In this document: positions 24,317 to 31,987 of the stretch, piece by piece | Layout: each line of letters starts with the position of its first letter | Position numbering within the stretch: position 1 is the stretch's first letter | Made by a program: the position numbers and the translations under genes | The notes under the pieces: model-generated | What the model saw: the letters and a program-made list of their open reading frames with translations, nothing else | Told to the model about the DNA's origin: nothing | Database searches by the model: none | Assembly (NCBI GenBank): GCA_029268065.1 | Contig: JAJUHC010000025.1 | Coordinates: forward strand, 1-37,994 | Length of the DNA stretch: 37,994 bases | Reading direction: 5' to 3' | Source: Clostridiales bacterium | Lineage (GTDB): Bacteria > Bacillota > Clostridia > Oscillospirales > Oscillospiraceae

Positions 24317-25282
24317 TTAAGTTGCCGCCGGGCTTGGGCTCGGAATCTCCGTCGGACTCGGAGTCTCCGCCGGGCTCGGAGTCTCCGCCGGGCTCGGAGC
24401 TGCTGTCGGACTCGGAGTCTCCGCCGGGCTCGGAGCTACCGTCGGGCTCGGGCTTGCGGGCACATCTTCAAACTCGGCCGTTATCAGCACGTCGGTCGTC
24501 GGCATTATAAAGCTTGTGCCGCTTATCTCGTTTTCGTTTGCTTTGAGCGTGCCGGTTTTGAGCTGCTTCCCGCTGTCTGGAACAATTGTCAGATTGATTG
24601 TCTCGCCGGCACGGGCCAGAGATTGCGAGGCCGTGACGGTGCCGCCGCTCATTTCCGCGATGCTTACGCTGTGCATCGGCTTGTCGAGATTATACAGCAG
24701 CCTGCAGATTTCGGCACGCGTCACGGCTTTTCCGGGCTCGAAGCTGCCCTCGTCGTAAAGTCCCTTGAAAACCTCGTTTTTGAGGCAGGCCGAAACCGCG
24801 TAGGCTGCCCACGATGAAATCGACTCATGGTCCGAATAGACCTTATAGGCGTCCGGGTCCTCGGTTCCGAGCTTTTCGGCGCGCATTGTGAGGGTTGCGA
24901 TCTGCTCTCGGGTAATCAGGGCGTCTGGCGAGAAGGTCGTTTCGCTGGTTCCGTTCACGGTGCCTATGCAATACAGAATAAACGAGGCCGCATCGTAGTA
25001 CCTGCCGGGCGCGAGCGACGCTATGTCGGTAAACGGGCTGCTTGTGCGGTATTTCATAAACCTGCACCATACAACGGCAAACTGCCCGCGAGTCAGGTTC
25101 CCATCCGGCTGAAATGTGTCCTCCGACACTCCCATTATATATCCCTTGCTGCGGCAATAGCTTATCTCATTCCTGTACGGATTCGAACCTATATCGGTAA
25201 AATCTGCGGCCCGCGCCAAGGGTGTCAGGAGTACGACAAGCAGCAGGCTCGTGACTATGCTAAAAGCTTTTTTTCTTTTCAT
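24317..25282 (-). CDS. SLH-domain surface protein with InlB-like repeat and Pro/Ser/Thr tail
   Basis: The protein has 321 residues. The ATG at 25282 has AAAGGGGAG 4 nt upstream and leads into a signal peptide (KKAFSIVTSLLLVVLLTPLA). Three SLH repeats follow at the N-terminus (ADFTDIGSNPYRNEISYC, SSPFTDIASLAPGRYYDAAS, and VYSDHESISSWAAYAV; each with a TRGQ/TRE/TRAE motif). Then comes one bacterial-repeat (InlB B/DUF-like) domain (~190-260: GGTVTASQSLARAGETINL) and a low-complexity tail of SPAETPSPTAAP-type units. SLH repeats lie at the N-terminus rather than the C-terminus, so the Pro-rich tail would point outward. Role: cell-wall-bound surface protein. Confidence 0.8.
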   Translation of the reverse strand: MKRKKAFSIVTSLLLVVLLTPLARAADFTDIGSNPYRNEISYCRSKGYIMGVSEDTFQPDGNLTRGQFAVVWCRFMKYRTSSPFTDIASLAPGRYYDAASFILYCIGTVNGTSETTFSPDALITREQIATLTMRAEKLGTEDPDAYKVYSDHESISSWAAYAVSACLKNEVFKGLYDEGSFEPGKAVTRAEICRLLYNLDKPMHSVSIAEMSGGTVTASQSLARAGETINLTIVPDSGKQLKTGTLKANENEISGTSFIMPTTDVLITAEFEDVPASPSPTVAPSPAETPSPTAAPSPAETPSPAETPSPTEIPSPSPAAT

Positions 25283-25449
25283 ATAGCTCCCCTTTGCAAT
25301 CATTCAGCTTATTCTTCGATTTGACACTCCTATTTTTAGCTTGCAGGTAAAGTTTATTAAGCCAAAATATGCTATGACAATTATTGGGCAATCTCGCGCT
25401 TTTTTCAGCATCAATCGCCCCTCGCCCTGCATATTTACATATTTTTTTC

Positions 25450-25478
25450 TTTTCACGCTGCATTTTTTATTCTATACT
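25450..25478 (+). promoter_or_regulatory. Promoter of the DUF3810-type gene
   Basis: TTTTCA (25450-25455, four of six) and TATACT (25473-25478) are spaced by 17 nt. The inferred start site near 25485 lies downstream of an in-frame ATG at 25384, so the protein must start later, at about 25510. Confidence 0.5.
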
Positions 25479-25509
25479 GTTATCAAACGACGAAAGGGGG
25501 GCGGATAGG

Positions 25510-26634
25510 CTGCCTGAACTTCTTGAAAAGGCTGCGGAAAAGGCTGCTTCACGCCGCCGTGTTCGCTTTTTTCTGCCCCTCCTGCCTCCTTTTATCCTGA
25601 CGGCGCTCTATTTTGCGGCAAGGGGCAGCCGCAGTGTCATGGATGCTGTGACGAGCTCCGTAGCTCTCCCATACAGGGCGGCGGCGGCGCGGGTATGCTC
25701 TCTCGGCGCATTAAAATACGTATCAGTCTACGAGCTGCTGCTCACGCTCCTCATAATCTGGGCGCTGTGCTTCGCCGTAAGAACCGTCCTGCTCGTAAGG
25801 CGCTCGGAGCGTCGTCTCCATACCCTTTTGCGCAGGCTGTATATTCCTCTCGCCGTCGCGCTTTACATAGTCTCCCTCCTTCTCTGGCTCTGGAACACTG
25901 GGTATTACGCGACGAGCCTCGCCGAAAAGACCGGGCTTAGCGGAGAAATCGGCGCTGCTTCGCTTGAGCGCGCAGCGGTGCTGCTGGCCGGGCGCGCAAG
26001 TGAGCTTGCCCCTCTGATGACGAGAAACGAAAATGGCTCCTTTAAGGCGGAGCCGGAGGAACTCCTTTCGCTCTCCGTTGGCGTGTACGCGAATATAGAA
26101 AGGGAGCTTCCGGATCTCTGGGGCGAAAGCCATCCGCCGAAGCCTATGATATACTCGAAGCTCATGAGCGCGATGGGCTTCACCGGCGTGTATATGGCTC
26201 TGACCGGCGAGGCGAACGTGAACACCTCCTCCCCTCTCTGCCTTCTGCCCGTGACCATAGCCCACGAGATGGCGCACCAGCGCGGCGTGAATTTCGAAGA
26301 GGAGGCGAACTTTGCGGCCGTAGCGGCCTGTCTTAGCTCGGGCATCAAGGTCTACGAGTATTCCGGAGCGCTGCTCGGGCTTATCTACCTTACTGACGCG
26401 CTTTACTATACGGACCCCGCCGCAGCGCGGCGTATCGTTTTATCACTTGACAGATATGTGCTTCTCGACCTAAAGGAAAACTCCGACTACTGGGCAAAAC
26501 GAAGCTCGGCCCTCAGCCGTACCGCCTCATCGGTATACGACGGCTACCTGAAATCAAGCGGCGCCCCCTCCGGCATAGCTTCCTACGGCGAGTGCGTTAA
26601 GATGATTTCGCTTTGGCTGGAAAAGCGGTCCTGA
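25510..26634 (+). CDS. DUF3810-type membrane zinc metallopeptidase, probable CTG start
   Basis: The protein has about 374 residues. The promoter at 25450-25478 and a strong AAAGGGGGG eight nt before CTG (25510) point to a CTG start (LPELLEKAAEKAASRRR); the next ATG is far downstream. Three transmembrane helices (LPPFILTALYFAARG, LLLTLLIIWALCFAVR, LAVALYIVSLLLWLW) precede a large extracytoplasmic domain with HEMAHQRGV (HExxH zinc site) and EEEANFAAVAACLSS, the DUF3810 signature. Role: predicted membrane-bound metallopeptidase of unknown substrate. Confidence 0.75.
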   Translation: MPELLEKAAEKAASRRRVRFFLPLLPPFILTALYFAARGSRSVMDAVTSSVALPYRAAAARVCSLGALKYVSVYELLLTLLIIWALCFAVRTVLLVRRSERRLHTLLRRLYIPLAVALYIVSLLLWLWNTGYYATSLAEKTGLSGEIGAASLERAAVLLAGRASELAPLMTRNENGSFKAEPEELLSLSVGVYANIERELPDLWGESHPPKPMIYSKLMSAMGFTGVYMALTGEANVNTSSPLCLLPVTIAHEMAHQRGVNFEEEANFAAVAACLSSGIKVYEYSGALLGLIYLTDALYYTDPAAARRIVLSLDRYVLLDLKENSDYWAKRSSALSRTASSVYDGYLKSSGAPSGIASYGECVKMISLWLEKRS

Positions 26635-26805
26635 ACGATGGTCCCCCTAAAGGGCGGGCCGCAAAGCTTTTCACCCGTACCGTGTTTTCTCAAAAATTAA
26701 TTATCAAAAAATTGAAGAATGCTGTAAACTTTTAGTAAATCCTGCCGATGTCTATAATAACGACTCGTATTGTACAATTCACACTCCTGAAGGGAGGCTA
26801 AGCGC

Positions 26806-28722
26806 GTGAAGCGTTTGAAAACCGCAAAGAGAATAGTGTCCATCATACTGGCGCTGATGCTGCTGCCCTTTGGCGAGGGTGCGATGGCAACGTCGCCCTC
26901 GCTTGTTTCGCTCACGGCGAGCTGCGAGACCCTGACTGTTCCAGCGGGCAGAGTCAAAACCGTGACTCTCACCGGAATCTACGATGACGGCAGCGAAAAG
27001 GATCTCACCACCAAGGCAAAATGGGCTTCGGGCAATACCTCGGCAGCTAAGGTGTCGAAGGGCAATATAACCGGCGTCAAGGAAGGTACGGCGAAAGTCA
27101 CCGCCTCCGTCGGCTCCGAAACCGCTGAAATAGATGTAACCGTCACGTCGCCCCCGGTGCTTACAGCTCTCAGGGCGAGCTCAGAATCGCTGAGCGTTCC
27201 AAAGGGGAGGAACAAGGCAGTAACCCTGACAGCCCTTTACGACGACGGCACTTCTGAGGATCTCACCTCTAAGGCCAAATGGATCTCGAGCGACTCCTCC
27301 GTCGCCAAGGTTTCAAAGGGAAAAGTATCAGGCGTCAAAGAAGGCACTGCAACGCTTACGGCGACGCTTGGCACCCAAACCCTCAAAATACAGGTCACCG
27401 TCACTCCGCCGCCCGAGCTTGTCTCACTTACGGTAAATGTCAGTTCTCCCTCGGTAATCAAAGGCAAATCGCGCGCGCTGAAGCTCACCGCCTCCTATGA
27501 CGACGGCACAACGGAGGACGTGACATCCAAGGCCGTCTGGACCTCGGAGGACGTTTCGATAGTCAAGGTCTCAAAGGGCAAAATAACGGGTGTCAATGTG
27601 GGCAAGACTACCGTAAGCGCCGCTGTCGGCTCTGTTTCCAGAACGGTCACCGTAACCGTGCTCCCGGCCTCCACCATACCCACCCTTGTTTCGCTCACCT
27701 CCAGCACATATTCGGTAAAGCTCGAGAAGGGCAAGACGCAGACCTTCACCCTTACGGCGACCTACGACGACGGCAGCACGAAGTCCATAAAATCCGGCTG
27801 CGTGTGGGGCACCACTAACGCCTTCGTCGCGACTTGTCTGAACAACAAAATAACGGCCGTGGGCGTAGGCTCCGTGACCGTGACCGTTGCCTACGAATCC
27901 GAGCGTGTGGAAATAGACGTGCTCGTGACGGAACCTTCCTCCGGTAATACTTCCTCCTCCAACGTACTTTCGCTTACCTCAATATCCAGCATTAATGTAT
28001 CAACCGGCAGTTCGGTCAGCATCGCCGTAGTCGCCGTGCTGAAGGACGGCACGACGCAGCCCGTAACCTCTCTTTGCAAGTGGAAAACGAGCAAGGACAC
28101 CATCGCGAGGGTCTCGAACGGCACGGTGACGGGAGTCTCACCCGGCAGCGCCGTCATAACCGCCACCTATTCCTCGAAAAGCGTGAATATACCCGTAACG
28201 GTCTCCGCTACCGCGCAGCCTCTGGCGTCGTTTTCGGCGAATTCCTCCACGCTCAAGGTTGCCAAGGGAAAGTCAAAAACCGTTACCGTAACGGGAGTCT
28301 ACAGCGACGGCACCAGTTCCGACCTTGGCTCCTCCTGCGAATGGAGCTCCGCCAACAGCGCGGTCGCGACGGTGGCGAAGGGTAAGATTACCGGAAAGTC
28401 CGTCGGCACAACGACTGTTACGGCCGTCTACGGCTCATACAGCACTACCATTACGGTAACCGTGATACCATCTCTAAGCGTAACTGAGCTTTCAGCCATA
28501 TCCGCGCTGAATGTTAATGTCGGCAAAAGCATCACCGTGGCCGTCACCGCCGCTTACAGCGACGACAGCACGGCCGTCCTGAAATCCTGCAAGTGGGCGA
28601 CGAGCAACAGCGCGGTCGCGACGGTCGCCAAGGGCAAGATTACGGGCGTCGCCCCCGGCACGGCGACGATAACCGCCTCTAGCGGCGGCGCCAGCGCAAG
28701 CATTCAGGTAACCGTAACATGA
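26806..28722 (+). CDS. Secreted protein of seven BIG2 (Ig-like) repeats
   Basis: The protein has 638 residues, with GTG start and GGGAGG eight nt upstream; a TATAAT lies at 26753-26758. A signal peptide (KRIVSIILALMLLPFGEG) is followed by seven tandem BIG2 units of about 85-90 residues (pattern LVSLTASxxxLxVxKGKxKxVTLTAxYDDGSxxDLTSxAKWxSSNSxVAKVSKGKITGVxxGTxxVTA). The protein ends exactly with the seventh unit, so there is no SLH, LPxTG or other wall anchor, and it is either released or held by partners. The repeats differ at the DNA level, so they are not recently amplified. It lies convergent to TerL with the hairpin array between. Role: adhesin or surface scaffold, inferred. Confidence 0.8.
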   Translation: MKRLKTAKRIVSIILALMLLPFGEGAMATSPSLVSLTASCETLTVPAGRVKTVTLTGIYDDGSEKDLTTKAKWASGNTSAAKVSKGNITGVKEGTAKVTASVGSETAEIDVTVTSPPVLTALRASSESLSVPKGRNKAVTLTALYDDGTSEDLTSKAKWISSDSSVAKVSKGKVSGVKEGTATLTATLGTQTLKIQVTVTPPPELVSLTVNVSSPSVIKGKSRALKLTASYDDGTTEDVTSKAVWTSEDVSIVKVSKGKITGVNVGKTTVSAAVGSVSRTVTVTVLPASTIPTLVSLTSSTYSVKLEKGKTQTFTLTATYDDGSTKSIKSGCVWGTTNAFVATCLNNKITAVGVGSVTVTVAYESERVEIDVLVTEPSSGNTSSSNVLSLTSISSINVSTGSSVSIAVVAVLKDGTTQPVTSLCKWKTSKDTIARVSNGTVTGVSPGSAVITATYSSKSVNIPVTVSATAQPLASFSANSSTLKVAKGKSKTVTVTGVYSDGTSSDLGSSCEWSSANSAVATVAKGKITGKSVGTTTVTAVYGSYSTTITVTVIPSLSVTELSAISALNVNVGKSITVAVTAAYSDDSTAVLKSCKWATSNSAVATVAKGKITGVAPGTATITASSGGASASIQVTVT

Positions 28723-28774
28723 GCCTCGGCTCTTTCGCCCGCACAGCCCACAGCCTCAAATATGCATGCGACAA

Positions 28775-29014
28775 AGCCGCGCCCTTCAAGGGCGCGGCTC
28801 AGTCTGTAGACAAACATGAATTAAAAATGATATAACATCAAAAAAACATTTTTCCGGCGGCGTGTACGCCGGAAAAATACATTATCCCGCGCAATTGTGC
28901 GCGACCGGGGGTATCGAGCCGAAAGGCTCGTATCCAGGGGGTATTGGATACCCCCTGTAAGCGTGTCGAAACGCTTTTTCGACACGCTCAGCCGCGCCCT
29001 TGAAGGGCGCGGCT
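28775..29014. repeat. Array of seven consecutive hairpins bounded by inverted copies of one 25-bp palindrome
   Basis: H1 (28775-28799) and H7 (28990-29014) are the same 25-bp palindrome in opposite orientation (arms AGCCGCGCCCTT). Between them are H2 28848-28878 (12-bp stem), H3 28888-28903, H4 28915-28930 (GAAA tetraloop), H5 28935-28957 (10-bp stem) and H6 28961-28987 (10-bp stem), with almost no linkers. After H1 comes an AT-rich tail matching that at 23857-23912. The region lies between convergent genes (BIG2 and TerL) and has no coding potential. It may be a REP/MITE-like mosaic or a structured transcript; termination for both genes is also likely. Confidence 0.8.
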
Positions 29015-29034
29015 CTTAGATTGTCTGGTGTCAT

Positions 29035-30441
29035 TTACCCCCACAATAGGTAACCATTTCCGGCCTCGCCGCCTGTCATGGCGGCGTCGTAATCCCTTTC
29101 CGCGCCGTCCTCGTCGTCGAGGGACAGCGGCTCTGGGCGTATTGCCGGAAGGCAGCGCGTGTGGCAGAAGTACCTCAGAGCGTCGGGTGCGTGGGTCACA
29201 TCGTGCGGCTCGGACGCCGCGTCCGATGGGTTCGTTTCCGAGTGCTGGAGGCTAAGCATATCCGAGATGAGCCCCCGGCAGCTCCGGAATATGATAAGCT
29301 GCGGCACTCCGCCCTCGTCCATACGCAGCCGCTCCTTTACGGAAAGCCAGCCAGCAACGCGCGCGTTTCCCGCGCGCACCAGCTCAACGCCCTGCCTCGC
29401 GAATATCTCCGCTATCGTCTGCCCGGTGTCGCGCTGTGTGCTCCACATGTCCGGCGGCGCGATGGTGTAGGCTATCCTCTCACCCGGCGGCGTCATTGAC
29501 AGCATCAGCCTCGCCGCCTCTGACACGATGAGGCCTCCGGCACGCGCCTCTCGGTAGACGTAGCTCCTGCCCTCGAAGTCCACCGCTATCCAGAGGCAGG
29601 CAAACATGTCCAGCCCGTAGTCGAAGGCGCGGTAGCGCGCCCAGCCCTGTGGTATTTCAAAAGGCTCGGCCGTATGCGTATCCATGCGGAACTCCGAAAA
29701 ATACTGCCCCGCAAGCGCGTTCCAGTCACCGTAGCGGTGCGCCCGCCTCATCCCCTCTGGCAGGCTTGAGAGCATCTGAAGATATTGCGGCGAAGACTCA
29801 AGGAGCACCCTATTATCCTCGACGGTCGCGAAAATGAAGCTGTAATCGTCGGGGTTTTCGCTGCGCTCCGGCTCTCTCGGGTCGGAGTAGAAATCGCGGT
29901 CGATGAAGAGCCTTTTGACCCAGGCGTGCCCGACACCGCCGGGGTTGCATGTCAAATAGAACCGTTTTTGCACTTTGCTCGTGCCGCGAAGGCAGGCGCC
30001 CAGCGTGCGGAACTCGTCGTAGGTGAATTGAGTCGCCTCGTCTACAAAAATCCAGTCATACTCCTGCCCCTGGTACTCTGCCTGCGACTGAGAGGAGCAG
30101 TGCCCGAACTTGATCAGCGAACCGTTTATGAACGAAAGCGCGTGCATGGTGCCGTTGTAACTCCCCAGCTCGGGCGGCAGAAGCCGTAGCAGCGGCTCGA
30201 CTATTGAATACTGAAGTTCCGGATACGTGCGGCGCACAATGAGTATCCTTATGCCCGGATTCGCCAGTGCGCCGCCGAGCGCCTTGACGCGCACCGCGTG
30301 GCTCTTTCCGCCGCCGCGCGCCCCTCCGTAAGCGGTATAGAGCGTCCTTGACAGGTAAAAAAGCCTCTGCTTCGGATTCGCTCTGCCGAGGTCTATCGTT
30401 ACCGCCGAATCCGACTTGATTTTCTTCAAAATCGTTTCCAC
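29035..30441 (-). CDS. terL: Phage large terminase (TerL), separated from the other phage genes
   Basis: The protein has 468 residues. Start GTG 30441 (weak SD) or TTG 30429 (GGCGGTGG eight nt before). Motifs seen: Walker A GGARGGGKS (39-47), Walker B IFVDEA (131-136), coupling motif LTCNPGG (163-169), and the RNase-H-like nuclease Asp residues at FDYG (~274), PPDMW (~331) and HAPDALRYF (~420). All catalytic parts are intact. It powers DNA packaging into the capsid and cuts the DNA. It lies about 8 kb from the portal and 10 kb from TerS, with host-type genes in between, and follows the metallo-beta-lactamase gene by 48 nt on the same strand. The final tail ends GNGYLLWG. Confidence 0.9.
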   Translation of the reverse strand: METILKKIKSDSAVTIDLGRANPKQRLFYLSRTLYTAYGGARGGGKSHAVRVKALGGALANPGIRILIVRRTYPELQYSIVEPLLRLLPPELGSYNGTMHALSFINGSLIKFGHCSSQSQAEYQGQEYDWIFVDEATQFTYDEFRTLGACLRGTSKVQKRFYLTCNPGGVGHAWVKRLFIDRDFYSDPREPERSENPDDYSFIFATVEDNRVLLESSPQYLQMLSSLPEGMRRAHRYGDWNALAGQYFSEFRMDTHTAEPFEIPQGWARYRAFDYGLDMFACLWIAVDFEGRSYVYREARAGGLIVSEAARLMLSMTPPGERIAYTIAPPDMWSTQRDTGQTIAEIFARQGVELVRAGNARVAGWLSVKERLRMDEGGVPQLIIFRSCRGLISDMLSLQHSETNPSDAASEPHDVTHAPDALRYFCHTRCLPAIRPEPLSLDDEDGAERDYDAAMTGGEAGNGYLLWG

Positions 30442-30489
30442 CGCCTTAAATCAGATATTTCAAGCCGCGCGGGAGGGCGCGGAAAACGC

Positions 30490-31113
30490 TCACCACCGCC
30501 TGTTTTCACAAGGCGATCCGTGCCCGAAATATATTGTCCTTGCGCCCGAGGAGCCTATCCGCGCGGCGCTTTTTTCCATCCCGTCGCGATTCTGATAGAA
30601 AAGCGCCCTTTTGGGCGAGAAGAAGTTCATCAGTGCGTCTCCGACAATGAGCCCATCTCCTGCAAGTATGCCTATCGATCCCCGCGTGTGCCCTGGGAGC
30701 TCCATGACCCGGGCCTCAACACCGTATGGCTCGAGCAAATCACCCTCCCTGAGGAAAACGGGGTTTTCAAAGGCCTCGACTATTCCGTTTCCGAGACTCA
30801 TAACCGGCAGCACTAGCCTGCCCGTCCTCGTGTGGGCGTACATTCTGTCGACTCTCCTGTTTTTTACCGGCTCGAAATCCGCCTCATGCAGTGCGACAGG
30901 TACTTTAAGCTCCTTTGAGAGGAACGCAGCATTCGCGGCGTGGTCGATGTGGGAGTGAGTGAGGACGATGAGCGTGACTCCCGCGTCGTTACATGCCGAC
31001 AGCAGCCTTTTCCTGTCCACCCTGTTCCCCGTGTCGACAAGCGCAGCGCCGCCGTCGCCGCGCACAAGGTAGCAGTTCACTCCCGTTAACTTCATCATTT
31101 CGATCCTGGTCAT
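30490..31113 (-). CDS. Metallo-beta-lactamase-fold hydrolase
   Basis: The protein has 207 residues; GGGAGA precedes the ATG. The zinc motif HSHIDH (T-H-x-H-x-D-H pattern, ~52-57), a later ELPGHTRGS and GDAL, plus a final HGS identify the glyoxalase-II/MBL superfamily. The reaction could be hydrolysis of a thioester, phosphodiester or lactone; the subfamily cannot be fixed from the sequence. It is the first gene of a unit with TerL, led by a clear promoter at 31246-31274. A metabolic enzyme driving TerL expression is unusual. Confidence 0.85.
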   Translation of the reverse strand: MTRIEMMKLTGVNCYLVRGDGGAALVDTGNRVDRKRLLSACNDAGVTLIVLTHSHIDHAANAAFLSKELKVPVALHEADFEPVKNRRVDRMYAHTRTGRLVLPVMSLGNGIVEAFENPVFLREGDLLEPYGVEARVMELPGHTRGSIGILAGDGLIVGDALMNFFSPKRALFYQNRDGMEKSAARIGSSGARTIYFGHGSPCENRRW

Positions 31114-31199
31114 CGCATTTTCTCCCTTCGGGCGGGTTCTTCCCGCTTGGTTTTTATCTTAGTTACGAAGCTCGGCATAGAGCTTCCGGCCCTTCCATT

Positions 31200-31231
31200 G
31201 CCTTGTCCCGCGCAAAAGCGCGGCTCAAGGC
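31200..31231 (-). promoter_or_regulatory. Hairpin in the leader of the MBL-TerL unit
   Basis: GCCTTG (31226-31231 side) pairs with CAAGGC around CCGCGC/GCGCGG (loop TTTT) just after the inferred transcription start. It may stabilise the mRNA; on the plus strand it is followed by a T-rich run. Confidence 0.4.
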
Positions 31232-31245
31232 TTTTACATTTTTTT

Positions 31246-31274
31246 ATAATACTCTCTTAGAAAAAACGTGTTAA
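31246..31274 (-). promoter_or_regulatory. Strong promoter of the MBL-TerL unit
   Basis: -35 TTAACA (31269-31274), 17-nt spacer, -10 TATTAT (31246-31251) on the minus strand: five of six matches in each box. The -10 carries the AGTATTAT seen upstream of both other leftward phage units. Confidence 0.75.
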
Positions 31275-31578
31275 ACGCCGCCGCAAACATCATAGCACAT
31301 CTCATTGCAACATTACAGCCGACATTTCACGCCATTTTCGTCTTTCCCTATCAGACATTTTCAGAGCCTTGCCCGTTTCGCAATCCACCGGAAATTAACC
31401 CCTGCTTCGTCCTGCCTGTTCCTAATACCCCCAAGCGCCGCAGCTCTGCGTCGGTTAGCACAGGGCCTTGTCAATCGTCTGCCATGGCTTATAAATAAAC
31501 CGTTCCGCTGTAAGCCGAAAAAAGCACGCGGTTTATACATTAAAAGTCGAACTCAGATGAAAAAAGTCAAATTACCGC
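31275..31578. other. Intergenic stretch without recognised gene
   Basis: About 300 bp between the MBL promoter and the diguanylate-cyclase promoter. The short open frames lack SD sites and family resemblance. No terminator, tRNA or repeat was recognised here. Confidence 0.5.
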
Positions 31579-31607
31579 TTTAAAAGTCTGTATCATTGTT
31601 GTATTAT
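31579..31607 (+). promoter_or_regulatory. Promoter of the diguanylate cyclase gene
   Basis: -35 TTTAAA (31579-31584), 17 nt, -10 TATTAT (31602-31607). The leader to the CTG codon would be about 375 nt, unusually long. Confidence 0.5.
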
Positions 31608-31647
31608 ATAAGCGATAATCCTATACAGCCGCTACATACCTGACGGA

Positions 31648-31810
31648 GGAGTACCCGCGCCGCTCTGCGCCGCTTCGCAGAAAGGACTCCCGGCGGAGAC
31701 ATTATACAGAGCGGAGCCTGCTTGAGAGCGCGGGCTTTAAAATGGCGGGAAATTAGTACAATGCCCGCAGGACCAGACGGAAAAGGCTTCTCCGCGGACC
31801 GTCGGAGAAG
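31648..31810 (+). ncRNA. Structured long leader of the diguanylate cyclase gene (candidate cis-regulatory RNA)
   Basis: CCCGCGC (31654-31660) pairs with GCGCGGG (31728-31734); inside it CGCTCTG (31661-31667) pairs with CAGAGCG (31707-31713), and CGCCG (31668-31672) with CGGCG (31691-31695). Alternatives include CTGCG/CGCAG and GGAGT/ACTCC, which would compete. A separate hairpin follows (CTTCTCCG with CGGAGAAG, 31787-31810). The shape is a closed multi-stem element in the 5' leader. It does not match the c-di-GMP-I or -II consensus as far as I can tell by eye. Confidence 0.4.
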
Positions 31811-31987
31811 TTGCTCGAAATTTGTCGAAACAGCATCCTCTCATCACGTTTCCCCTCATAATTTCAGTTTTTTTCTCAATAATGTGCAAAAAAGCAATTT
31901 TGTACCGAAATATTAGGTAGAAGAGACAAAATATGCATTTTTTAGCAAACACCGCGCAAAAGCTGAAAAGCAGAGGGGGCGTGCGGT

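Noticed and set aside
24086-24817. A 243-residue rightward open frame antisense to the SLH gene
   Set aside because: Arg-rich mirror of the Pro/Ser/Thr tail codons, no SD and no homology pattern; the leftward SLH gene explains the sequence.
31600-31987. c-di-GMP riboswitch before the cyclase gene
   Set aside because: The conserved GEMM core and its tetraloop-receptor parts were not found by eye; kept only as an unnamed structured leader.
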